The notes under the pieces were generated by a model. It saw nothing but the letters and a program-made list of their open reading frames with translations. It ran no database searches and was not told where the DNA came from. This document shows positions 11,334 through 22,661 of a stretch of 64,000 bases of DNA, in pieces. Both the position numbers and the translations under genes were made by a program. The DNA is from Prostheceraeus crozeri (Eukaryota; Platyhelminthes; Polycladida; Euryleptidae): NCBI GenBank assembly GCA_907163375.1, contig CAJQUW010005698.1, positions 85,162 to 149,161 on the forward strand. The letters run 5' to 3'. The stretch's first letter is position 1. Each line of letters starts with the position of its first letter.

Positions 11334-13950
11334 ATTGAGGTAGTGACATATTGACATGCGACTTGCATGTGCACCGACATGTTGCAACATCCGGATAATC
11401 TGACTGCGAAAAAATATGCATACATTGCCGAATTACAGTACTTCGTTCAACTTTCTGTTGAAACTACAAGTTTTATAGCAGACACCCGTTTGCAATGGTT
11501 GCAGTATTGATATTGATGATGCTGAACTTATCAATGTTTTGAATGGATGGTGGTGAATGTGACACAAAATAGAATCGATGTGTATGTACGCATGTTAGCG
11601 AATATTAACTATCGATGACTTTTCAGGGCGTCCAAAAATAACAATGCCACTAGCTTGGGTGATCATGCTGTGAAGTCTGTGGCGTTCAGTGCACGAAGGG
11701 GAATGGGGACAGAATTGATCATTCCATTGGGATCATGATCATTACTTTGTGGTGTTGATTGCGTTATTAGAGTGTATCTTGACCACTATGGCCATGCTTG
11801 AAATTAGTGGACGAGAAGGTTAAATTTCGTAATTTCTGTGAAATTAGCTCACCTTTGAGATCCTGCTGTGTCCGTAGAATGCATGCAAGATGGGGACTGA
11901 ATTGCGTAATCACTTTGGGATCATCGTCATTAGTTTATGGTGTTGGTTGCGATATTAGAGTATATATCTTGGCCGATATGGCTGTGCTTGAAATTGATGA
12001 TGGCTGATGAAGGGAAGAAAACAAGGCCAGCACATAATTCAATTGCGCTTTCTGAATGATGTTGTCAGGAACACCCTTTCAACTGAAATACATTAGTGGT
12101 GATTTTCCCATTCTAAAATATAGTGGTTTCAATTCTGGACATCAGGTTTTTAAACGTACCTGGTTCCCATTCGGTTTATCACGGTCTACTCTCTTCCCCA
12201 GGAAGAGTACATAATATAATCTCAAGGATAAATCGGATAGGTATAGCTAGCAGAAAACATTTGGGCTTCAAACACCTTCAGCAATCACAATCTTGCTTAG
12301 CGACCAAAACCACAACAGCGCTGATAGTCAACCGGAACTCTAATAAGAAAACCACGTGGGTTAGTGCTGAAACAAATTTAACCATACTCCTTATTAACAT
12401 ATTAAAACAAAATAATGACAGATTTGTGTTTGAATTACATAAGTTTGGATAACAGACAAACACCAACAACCCTCCACCAAACCTCAACGGACTAAAATTA
12501 GGGTGATGGATTGCATCCCTGCCATTTGCTCACAAGTCAGGAGGCGACAAGGCAATAACGCAAGATTGAGAGAAGAAAATTTGGGCTATTCAGAATGATT
12601 CCAAGCCAAGGATTGATAGGAAATCAATATTTCGAATCTCAAAACCAATAACCCTTCAGCACATCTTCGAAAACATAATGTTGCTAATTAGGCAAGAATC
12701 TTGAGTGTGATTTCTGTGCGAAAATCTGTGGTGTGTTCCTCACAGTTGCAGCAATGAAATTTTCATATTGTCAAAGAAATGTCATACAAATGTGTCTTGT
12801 TGATGCGTTACTCGATAGTTTTGCTCACAATGCTGAATGGCATCACGACTCTGAAGGTATATTACCAATCGAGAAATGTAGCTTGTAACCTCTGGAAATA
12901 TGAAAGAGACAGGACGGTACATAAAACGCTGTCATTGAGAAGTGAAAATTGCGATTGGAATGCAGGATGAATTTGGAAACTGCTCTTCGATGAGACCCTG
13001 CATCTTTAGATCGAAAAAAGACCGACATCAAAATCCGAAATAAGTTATACAACAATTGACTTTCATAGCGTCACCAGGCTTCCCGTTTAAAAACAAAAGA
13101 ATATAAAATCCGAAGCTACGTTTTTGTGTTGAAATCACCAGGCAAATAATACCAATTGCACTTTATTTTCATTAAAACAACAGCTGTTTCTCCAGCTGAA
13201 TGAATTTGTTATCTCATGTTATTTCAGAACGCCATTTCAATAATGATAAATTTTTAGATATTTGTGACATTTATCTGCTCTTTTAGAAAGTAATTTTTTG
13301 GATTTGACGTCCGTGCACAGAAATATATCGATGTCATTCTCTCTCGATCAAGTGCCAAAAACTCCATATCATGCTGCAGCAAGATATGATACCACAGGCA
13401 CTAGTAAATTATAACAACCACACTTTCTCTGTCACTTTATGACAGTCGAACGCTTTCCCAGCTGGTATGTAGCAGCAAACAAAGCAGCATACATTTCTTG
13501 TAGAAGTTAAGTCATTGAGTTGGTCTCCGCAGTTTTTCCAGCAATCTTAACCGCGTGCTTCTAGTCGGCTTTCCACATCATTTCGCTGTTTAAAAGACTT
13601 ATTGTTACATCTACAGGAACTTTCTCAGGTCTATCATGCCTTAATAACATCATTATTTATGTATGCATCTCACTGTTATGGTCATTGTATCCCTCATGTC
13701 TATTAGAAAAATTTTTGAGTGCTTTCAGAGAATGGCTCATAAACTACAGATTTGCGGCAAAGGATGCCCTTGTGTGTGTTTTTCCGCCGATTTGCAGAGC
13801 GTTTTACAGAAAGCCGGACTGAATTTTCTTAAATGTTGTGAAAATAACTCACATCCCCTGAAACTTTTCTTACCTCGTCGTCTTCCTCGAACTGGCCACT
13901 TTTGTATTACTGTGTGCACTACTACGAGGCGCTTGAATTAATTTTTTCCT
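11334..13950. other. No recognised gene; contains a diverged tandem duplication at 11660-12010
   Basis: Two units of about 170 bp follow each other (about 11660-11825 and 11850-12010). They share GGGATCAT.(A/G)TCATTA, TTTGTGGTGTTG-like and ATGGC(C/T)(A/G)TGCTTGAAATT words. Elsewhere in the stretch the frames are short and resemble no known family. The frame at 13663-13941 contains several Cys codons but has no supporting context. Confidence 0.45.
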
Positions 13951-14053
13951 TGGTTCTGCCAACAATTTAATGAATGTCTTTATAATGAACGGTATTAGTG
14001 TTACTTACTTTGCTTGTACTTTTTCGATTTTCATTTATTTGAAATATACACAT

Positions 14054-14081
14054 CTCTACTCTACTCTACTCTACTCTACTA
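14054..14081 (+). repeat. Microsatellite (CTCTA)n
   Basis: About 5.6 perfect copies of the pentamer CTCTA, just outside the left end of the 14.1-16.45 kb nested element. Confidence 0.9.
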
Positions 14082-14341
14082 TTTGAGACTAACAGTAACT
14101 TTCCAACAGGAATGCGGTCGGAGTCCCGTTGTCCTATCTTTTTTGCCGTAGTCGGAGTCCTATCAAATGATAGGACTCCGGCCTACAACAAGTCACCGAA
14201 ATATAATTCAAAAAAATTATTTATCCTCGTGCATAGCTGTCGCTGTTTTGATGTCAACTTTATCCGTCAAAAATGAAAGTGCAGAGACAGCAGTGCATGC
14301 ATTTGCAATTTTTGGAGAGGGATGGGGGATTTTCCTGCCTG

Positions 14342-16190
14342 GGGCCTGTTTCATAAAATTAAGCAGTCTGATATGTATCAGTAGCATTTTCAGCAGTGAA
14401 ATATAAAGCACTGCTTTAAATTGCGTTTCATAAAAATTAATTTTCCGACTGAAGATTAAGCAGTCTAAATTAATCAGTGATACATATTGCGTTTCATAAA
14501 GATTTCGGACTGATGAAAACACTGATATATATCAGTGTGATTGAGTGATTAAAACAATTGTGGATAATTCTTCGTAAATAAAATAATTTTTTGACAGCAT
14601 AGAGTAAATAATATGTAGGTAGAGTGTCCGACTTAATAAAGTATTTGTATACAGTGAACAATTTTTATAATGAAAAGATTCAGTTTTTTTTCGGAGATTA
14701 CGTTCCTGCGGTCCAAAACATTATTTGAGCAGCGTTTGAAAAAACCTCTATATTTGCCAATTTAATTACTAACCGACATTACTCCCCGTTGTAAGAAGTA
14801 TGAAAACAAGTTGGATATCAAAAGGAATGAAATATTCGCTAACAAGCATCGCAAACTAAGCGGAAATTTGTGCTGATGATCAAGAAAATGTAATGAACTG
14901 GCATTTATAATGGAAATCTTCATAAAAAGATTGAGATTTTATTGTGCTGTCGTGGCTGAAAATTTCCATATTTTATGATTCAATTTTCATCGCATGAGAA
15001 TTTATGGATTGAGTAAATTCATGTTTCACTTTCTTGAATCTGAATGGTGATGTGCGACCCCAATTTTACATCTTGTCAAAGGTAAATGAAAATCATTGTC
15101 CTTTGATTCTGTTATTTTGCTCTACCTAGCTGCTTGAGAATAAGATCGCGCTTAAAAAGATTCTCTTGTGGTTTCAGCCATGAAAGCAATGGGTCATCGA
15201 GTTTGCTAAATTTAACAAACATTACCGCTCCGAGGCTTGTCATGACACGGACAATCTGTAAATGTAATCTCATTTCCATCTGCTTATAATACTAACATAA
15301 TCAGTCAATTCCGTGGTAATTTCTTCAAACTGCACAAATGCGCATATCTCACATTTGAGACAATCCAACTGTATTCACCTCGAGTTCATTTAATAAAAAT
15401 CGAAAGTGTAATATACATTGGAGATTTACTAAATGCGGGAGTCTCTCACTCTACCTAATATACCTACTCTTATTTTGACAGTTAATTGAAATAATAATTA
15501 GAGAAGTCAATCTGAGCAAATGGTGGAATATTTGAGAATCTTTTTTTCTAGCTGTCATCAATGTATAAAGTCAATACCTCAACGTCTTTTAATATTGAAA
15601 TGATTTCATGACATGCCGTACCTCATTACACGAAAGAAATCGAAGCCCTCAAAGCAACCCTTTATAATTTTGCTGTTACCGGACGTTTTATCGTCACAAA
15701 CATTGCCACTTTTCAAAGGAAGAATTTTTCAATAAACAATTCTGACAAATAGTTTGTTACTGACAGTAAAATTGAAAATCAAAAGCCGTTTTCTTCCCAT
15801 TTTTAAGTTGTATTTGCAATCATTTCTCCGATATTTTAAGTTTCTATAACTTTCTCGATGATCATTCACAGATTTATCAACCTCAAGATGTTGATAGAAA
15901 TTTTCACATTTGCATCAGTGAATTTCCATATTTTCAATTTTCGCGCGCTACTGATACTTCTTTGTGAAACGCAATTCTTTTCCAGACTGCTTAAAATACT
16001 GATTTTAAGCAGTGTGGGACTGATATAAATCACTGCTTAATATTTGGTTTTGTGAAACGCTGTTAATTTCGACTGCTTTCAATCACTGATTTAAATCACT
16101 GCTTTATATTTATTTTATGAAACGCAGAAAACTTTCCACACTGATAAAACCACTGATATAAAGCACTGATTTATTTTATGAAACAGGCCC
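14342..16190. mobile_element. Middle element: probable PIF/Harbinger-like, 3-bp target duplication CTG
   Basis: Termini are GGGCCTGTTTCATAAAAT at 14342 and TTTATGAAACAGGCCC ending at 16190. Flanking CTG at 14339-14341 and 16191-16193 gives a 3-bp target duplication. This is confirmed by the paralogous empty site at 33514-33516, where a single copy is present. Subterminal regions on both sides repeat GTTTCATAAA and words such as CTGATATAAATCACTGC. GGGCCTGTTTCA-type ends with a 3-bp duplication are typical of PIF/Harbinger-like MITEs, although the usual target is TWA rather than CTG, so the superfamily is inferred. No transposase is present. Confidence 0.75.
14598..15473. mobile_element. Innermost element: hAT-like, CATAGAGTA termini, 8-bp target duplication
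   Basis: The left end CATAGAGTAAATAATATG at 14598 and the right end ...TACCTACTCTTAT at 15473 are inverted relative to each other, with GGTAGAGTG / CACTCTACC inside them. TTTGACAG flanks both sides (14590-14597 and 15474-15481), an exact 8-bp duplication. Two further copies occur in this window: 33969-34768, whose right terminus is the cleaner TACTCTATG, and 57807 to about 58180. The interior (876 bp) has no coding capacity. Confidence 0.8.
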
Positions 16191-16592
16191 CTGGTAGAGA
16201 CGAGAAAAACCATGTGAAGCACACAAACAAGTGATGTGCATAGTTGGTAAACTTTCATAGAAAATGATTGATTTGCTATTGCAGTGATTCCTAAAATCAG
16301 GCTCAGATAAGCCCATAATGATCTATGATGTAGGCTACCTGAACTAAGGCTGACATGCTTGCTACCCGTAGTAGGAGTCCTATCAAAAGCCGGAGTCCTA
16401 TCAAACCCGGAGTCGGAGTCATATCAAAATGATAGGACTCCGCATTCCCCCTTTGCAATAATTTATTCGCAGGAGCGTAGCACTGGTGCAAATAGAAGCA
16501 ATGTCGTTGCCGTAACGTTCTTCATGAAATCTTGTGCAAGCTTGTGTGCAAGATGTACAGTGGTGTTACATAATTCAGTGATCCTACTATTA

Positions 16593-16753
16593 TGTTTTCT
16601 ATTGTATTGTAGTATTACTTAGTATACATGACAAAAGTAAAAAGCATCGAATTTCAGTTCGCAATGTTCTGAAAGTCCATATTTAAAACACATTACAGTT
16701 CATGAAAATAATTCATTAGTGTAGACAAACAATTGTTTAAATCATAAACACCA
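16593..16753 (-). repeat. 3' LTR of Gypsy element A
   Basis: 161 bp running TG...CA on the plus strand, identical by eye to 21461-21621. Confidence 0.88.
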
Positions 16754-19700
16754 TATATTCCCTCTCGTTAAAAGAGGAAGACTCGGAAGAATCGTCACAA
16801 ACGATAATGCCATATCAGACAAGCGTTATCTGAACAGCATAATAGTTCCACGTTCAATAAAATCAATAATAAACATAATCTGAGTCACGCAATTCACGTC
16901 GGTGTCGGGGACCTCTTCTTTGGTACACTGGTTCCTCCACAATGACTCGCCTTGGTCTTCGGACATCACGATTCGCACCTCGTAGACATGTACTTGTAGC
17001 ACTCGTACCCTCGCTAGGTACATCCGGCAGCTCGCACTCTTCTGGCTCCACGTCACTCTCGCACGACCGATCCTTCGACACATGTTTGACGTGCCACTTC
17101 TGACCATTGTTCAGAATCACTGACTTGGAACCAATGATCTTTGACACAAAGAGATTTCGGCTGATTTTGCCAGATCGGGATGCTTCACACACACCCTCTC
17201 ACCGATCGGAAACGTTCTTGAAACCTAACTTTCTTCTGTTTTTGCTTTCTACCTGTATCTATAAAAGAGCTAAGTTTGGTGCGCATTTCGCGACCATGAA
17301 GTAACAAACTAGGTGATTGCAATGTAGTAGAATGAGGAGAAGAACGATAGGTATGCAAGAAACATCGTATATGATCAACAACTGGAACCTTCATCAACTG
17401 TGCTAATTCTACCTGTTCAGAAAGTGTGCGGTTAAATCTTTCAACAACTGAATTTGATTCAGGATTGTAAAGGGGTGATCGCACATGTGAAATGTTTCTT
17501 TCTTTCAGAAAGTCCGAGAACATAGAAGACACAAACTGGCTGCCATTATCAGACAGTAACTCACTAGGCAAACCTTCTCTAGAGAAAACACTATTCAGAA
17601 AATTAATCACCTTATCCGTCTCAACACTGGGGAGAAAACTAACTTCAGGCCATTTGCTGTGAAGATCAACAAGAACGATCGCGTATCTCATGTATGCCGG
17701 TAAATCGTACATCGGACCTTTGATATCGAACTGCTACACGTTGCCAAGGAGATTCTGGAAGGGGCAATCTATCATTTGAAGGAGCAGGACCATTTTTGAA
17801 TTATTTGCTAGAGCCTTGACAAACACAACAAGCTTTAAATCTTTCTTCTATCGCTTTAATCCATAGCTGGCCACCAATACATCGAACGTAATCGTGATTT
17901 TGTTCTCTGAATACCCAATGAGATTCATGAGCCAAATCGATCAAATCATTTCTCAAAGACACAGGGACGACAACCGTAGACCACGTAAAATCTGATGCTT
18001 GTGGACTGACAATTTCATTTTGGATAAGATAGAAGGGACGTAATTCAGCGGGAATATCTTTCTATTTGGCCATCTGGTTTCAATGAAATGACGGATTCGC
18101 AAGAGGTCTGGACATTGTTCGCAAGAAGCCTTCAAAGTTCTGAATCGTGATGGAACTCATTATAACAATCATCTGTATCATCTGACAAAAAGTACACCAT
18201 GTCTTCTACCGGAATCGAGAACAGTATCAGGAATAGTATTGTCACAGCCTCTCTTGTACTGTACATCAAAGTTGAATGCCATCAATCTGTGGCCCACCTC
18301 GCCAAACGCAAACTCATCCTATCAAAACCTTTGCGGGAAAATATCATTCTCATGGCTCGTGGTCGGTTTCCAATACAAATCGTCTACCAAGTAAGTATGG
18401 CCTCCATCTCTCGCATGCCCAGACTAACGCCAAACTCTCTTTCTCTGTAGTAGAGAATTTCCTTTCTGATTCGGACAATCTTCTCGAAGCAAATTCGACA
18501 GTGCGCTTTCCAAGAATGGGGTCGATGATGGATAAAGTGGCTCCTAAGCCGACATTAGAGCGTCTGTGGAGACAACGACTGGAAGCCTAACATCAAATGG
18601 TGCTAAAGCTGTACTATTACTAATCAAGACTTCATCTTGTCAAAAGTGACCTGTGCTTCGTGAGACCAATGTAAAATGAGATGAATTCATCAACTCACGT
18701 AATGGTTCTACCAAAGTAGAGAAATTTGAAATATGCTTCGCGTAGTACCCAAATGCACCAAGTGTGGAACGCCGCGCACCAAAAGAAGACGGACTAGGAG
18801 ACTGTACTAAAGCTTTCACCTTCTCACCTGAGGGTTTGATCCCGTGTTGATCAACATCGTGTCCTAAATACGTAATCTTGCCGACACCAAGCAAACACTT
18901 CGACTCGTTAAGCTTAACATTGTGTTCTGTCAAACGCTTCAAAACAGCATTCAATCGCTGATTGTGAATGTCAGTTGAAGGACCAGAAACCAACACGTCA
19001 TCTAGATAGCATGCGACTCCATCAATACCTTTCAAAATTTTTGACATCACTGACTGGAATGCAGAGGGACATGAGGCTAAGCCAAAGGGACATCGCTTAA
19101 AGCGGAACAAGCCATCGGTACTATGAATGTGGTGAGTCTCTGCTATCCTCGTGTAAAGTAAGTTGCAAAGTAAGCTTCAGATAAATCAAGCTTAGAGAAA
19201 GTACATGAACCTTTCATAGAACTCATCAGTTCTTCAACTCTTGGTATTGGGTACCCATCAACAATGACAGCTTGATCGCAGCGCGCAAATCAACACAAAT
19301 TCTGATTTTGCCGTTTCGCTTTCTGTACTATAACAAGATTCGATATCCATTCGGAAGCATCTACTCTCTCAATGACATCAGCTGAGAGCAACCTCTGGAC
19401 TTCATTGCTAACTTGGTCTCGGATAGAAAACGGGATCTGTCTCAAGGACTGTCGTACAGGCTTAACATCAGGGTTAATGCGAACTTTGTGAATATAGCCT
19501 TTGATACATCCAAGAACGGTACCATCTGCATGAGAAGCAGGAGTAGAGCATATCGCAGCAGTGCGATCAACGTGAGACGACTGAGTACGGAACTGAGATG
19601 AGCAACTGAAGCAGACTGAAAAACTGAACTGACTGAGACAAAGGAACAACGGACTGACTTGACTGAGCAGTAGAACTTGACTGTGAAATGGAGCTGGCAT

Positions 19701-21460
19701 GCAAAACTGAATTAGACTGGGCGACTGAGCAAGACTGAGGAGATGACAACGACTGAACTGTACGAGGAACTTGAAAATCGAAAGCCGAGGACGCAACTGA
19801 CCCAGTGGTAGGAGTAACAGAGATGACATGAGACGTAGGGGTAGCAGTAGAACTAGGAGATACATGAGACGTAGACAAAACAGGTTGTGAAGAGACATGA
19901 CTATCACTAACATGACAAATCGATTTGGAATTAGGAGTGAGAAGATCCCAAAGATTCTTTCCTGACACTCTGAAAACGTCGGAGCAGATCACGACCAAAC
20001 AAAACATCTTTGTCCTTAAGTGTCACAACCACAAATGGTACAGTAGAAACTTTCTAATCCATCTCGAGAAGTGCAACGTAATTCAATCCTGCCAATGACT
20101 TTCACTCTCTCACCAGTATAAGTAAACACTCTCATCGAGCAAGCTTGTAAAGAATCATCAATTTCATCCTGTTGAACACACAATCAGCTAATACATGATC
20201 TGGAATAATATTAATTCCGCAACCAGTATCGAGTACACCCGTAAGAGCTTTGTCATGAACAACCAACGTAGAGGAAAACTTCTCATCTTTATTTGGATTC
20301 CCAAGACTACAAATCGTAATGCAACATATGGTGGAATCATCATTCTGTTCATGTGAGATTTCATTCACTCTGAAGTTCTTTCCTCTCGACTGCCTTCTGT
20401 GAAAATTACTCGGGGTGCTTGAACGGTTGTAACCTGGATTTGATTGACTTCTAGGACGGCTGCTACATACCTTAGAAACATGTCCAAAACCTTTTTGCAG
20501 TAGTTGCAAGTCTTGTTCCTTGCAAAACAATTCTCATAAGTAGCTACGTGTTTATCTGAGCCGCATCTGTAACATGTCCGTGGTGGTGAGGATCCGGTAC
20601 CGGTATTAGGCCTACTTGAATTTGGCTTGCGCCACGAATTCCTATTGCCTTCACGGTTAGGCGTGTTTCGTTCGCGTTGCCTAGAGCGGATGTGAAAAGC
20701 GTTGTGACTCGAAGAGTTATGAGTCCTAAGAGTTGAACTTTCCTGCGCTACGCGTTCATACTCTTTCGCAATTTCAACTGCCTTTGCAAAAGTCAAATTT
20801 ACTATCATCCTGCAGTAATAGCTTCTCTCTGACCCTATTGTCTTGGACACCGATAATGAGCTGTCCCCAACAACGACTCATTAAGCGGATCCTTACTGAC
20901 CTTGAATCGCAGCTGGATGCAATCTGACGTAAGTCAGAAGTAAAACTCTCAATACTTTCACCTTGCTTCTGCTTCCTCTCATTGAATTTCAATCTATGAG
21001 TCCACTTTGATGTGGTACCAACAAAATAGCTATGCATTGATTTCTTAAATCAGACAACGTACTGACATCGGAACTGTCAAATGTGTATAAAATCCTTTGT
21101 CCTTCTGGACCCAAACAAGAAATCAGTAATGCCCTGCACCTGGTTCTTCCTTAGAAGCGTCAAGACCCACGGCTAGCAAGTAATTATCGTAAGTCCTAAT
21201 CCATGTATCCCACGCAATGGGAGGCTCACCAGGAGAATGGAGAAAAGGAGTGGGTGCTGGAACACCCGTAATAACACTGGCCATGTCAACAAAATTCAGA
21301 GAAAGAAACTAAGTCTAGCCTAAGTTCTCAAGTAAGCAAAATTTATACACCTAAGGATTTAAAAATTTATTACTCGAATAGTAAAGCAAAAACAGAAGAA
21401 CTTAGTAAATAATTTTCGACATCCTCGTCGCCAATATTATGTTCCTCGTCGCCAATATTA

Positions 21461-21621
21461 TGTTTTCTATTGTATTGTAGTATTACTTAGTATACATGAC
21501 AAAAGTAAAAAGCATCGAATTTCAGTTCGCAATGTTCTGAAAGTCCATATTTAAAACACATTACAGTTCATGAAAATAATTCATTAGTGTAGACAAACAA
21601 TTGTTTAAATCATAAACACCA
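21461..21621 (-). repeat. 5' LTR of Gypsy element A
   Basis: 161 bp, identical by eye to the copy at 16593-16753. Immediately inside it a 21-bp unit with CCTCGTCGCCAATATTATG is tandemly doubled (21422-21463), covering the presumed primer-binding area. Confidence 0.88.
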
Positions 21622-22305
21622 TACCTACCAGCCGCACATCTTTTGCATGGTAATCTGATCTATCGTGTGTCTGATCCCCGCTACATGCCTTAATGTCGGC
21701 GGTCACAATTGTAACGAGTTATTTATTCATTGATTATTATTGCCTTGACAACTGATGTGTGGTGGTGAGGGTTTGATCCTGCCAATTGACAGAGTCGCGT
21801 AAGTGGCTCGTAGCTCAGTTGGTTAGACCACAGGTCTGTAAAAGTGGAAACCTTTTGTACGACAAAAGTTGCTTGCCATATTTACTGCCTGGAGTGTTTG
21901 CTAAAATGAAAGTGAACCCGCACTGTTTCTATAAATCATGTTTGAAACGTGCATAGGTCAAGCTGTGAAAACATATTTCAGTACTACTTAGAAATAGTAG
22001 ACGATTGGACGATTAGAGGGAGAGAGACGGGAGCAAGGGTGTTCATCTTGGCCAGATCGTGGTGACCCGCTCTCAGATATTTATGCGGAAAGGAAATTTG
22101 TTTTTCATATTGAACTAAAGTTTTCAGTCTTCAACACCTGCTGATGCTTGGTAGATCAATCTATCAAGCAAACTCTATCCCGAAAGGCAATCTGATTTGG
22201 ATTGCATGCCAATCATTATTATTGGTTTTAGGGAAATTTCTTGAAAAAATTAATTCGTGACCGTGCACTTTTTTCCTTCGAAGGGAATTTTTGATTGAAG
22301 AGACC
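21622..22305. other. Spacer between the two Gypsy fossils, with a tRNA-like 5' half
   Basis: This stretch of about 680 bp has no coding potential. It contains the tRNA-like piece at 21803-21841 and, just before it, a B-box-like GGTTTGATCC at 21776-21785, in the wrong order for a normal tRNA. Confidence 0.5.
21803..21841 (+). other. tRNA-derived 5' half (A-box-like), possible SINE or tRNA pseudogene
   Basis: GTAGCTCAGTTGGTTAGA matches the D-arm/A-box consensus of tRNAs almost perfectly. It is followed by CAGGTCTGTAAA, which could be an anticodon arm with GTA. No T-arm/B-box (GTTCGANNC) follows at the right distance, so it cannot be a complete tRNA. A fragment of a tRNA-Tyr-like gene or a SINE head is the likely explanation. 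Confidence 0.4.
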
Positions 22306-22661
22306 TGCAACAGCCGCTATCCCTCTCTACTGTTCCTGCTTATTACCTCGTCCCGCGTTCTCAACGGTGCTCAGATTATGAGTGTCAGCTGGGCCAAACC
22401 GAATCTGGTCTCAACTCAAACAAACTCCTATTCTACGTTTCATTTGGTGCATAAACTATTGTTGTGTGTTATTTTGTTTCTCTACACTAATTGTGAATAA
22501 AGGTGAACTGAAAGTTCATGTTCTGTGTCAGTATATAAACTCATGCTTTTCATGAATAAAGTACGGACGTGTGAAAGTAATAACTTGTTATTACTTAGAT
22601 ATCTCAGAGTGGGACTTGAAAGTCGTGTTGGGAATCGCCGATCACAGAGTGGGCTAAAGCA
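22306..22661 (+). repeat. 5' LTR of Gypsy element B
   Basis: 356 bp, TGCAACAGCC...TAAAGCA. It contains two AATAAA words that may serve as polyadenylation signals and is followed directly by TTGGCGAGCTCGCC, the presumed primer-binding area. Confidence 0.9.

Larger units (their letters stand above)
14107..16450. mobile_element. Outer hAT-like element of a three-level nest
   Basis: The left end reads CAGGAATGCGGTCGGAGTCC at 14107. The right end is GGACTCCGCATTCCCC, ending at 16450, so the termini form an imperfect inverted repeat around GGAATGCGG...GGAGTCC. Flanking 8-mers are CTTTCCAA (14099-14106) and CTTTGCAA (16451-16458), a 7/8 target duplication. Both arms carry repeated GATAGGACTCC words. 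A paralogous copy at 33326-33968 ends CCGCATCCCTG, supporting a family terminus CAGGGATGCGG. The element is split by a younger insertion at 14342-16190; without that, the outer element is only about 490 bp. Confidence 0.7.
16593..21621 (-). mobile_element. Ty3/Gypsy LTR retrotransposon fossil, element A
   Basis: This is an LTR element on the minus strand, about 5.0 kb, with 161-bp LTRs. Parts appear in order on the minus strand. A gag region with a zinc-knuckle-like CYRC segment lies at about 20.4-21.3 kb and a protease-like region (DTGCG) at about 20.2 kb. Reverse transcriptase, including YLDD, lies at about 18.6-19.5 kb, and an integrase core at about 17.2-17.7 kb. Domain order and motifs fit Ty3/Gypsy. 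The primer-binding area next to the 5' LTR contains TTGGCGACGAGGA, a word seen in Mag/SURL-like elements as I recall. The coding region is broken in at least six places, yet the LTRs look identical by eye, so the insertion appears young. No clean target duplication was found. Confidence 0.88.

Noticed and set aside
13663-13941. 92-codon plus-strand frame with several cysteines and an open minus-strand frame opposite
   Set aside because: Both strands are open, which suggests chance composition; no family resemblance.
14054-14081. Possible CRISPR-like or satellite array
   Set aside because: It is a plain pentanucleotide microsatellite; no spaced repeats of CRISPR type exist anywhere in the window and the genome is eukaryotic.
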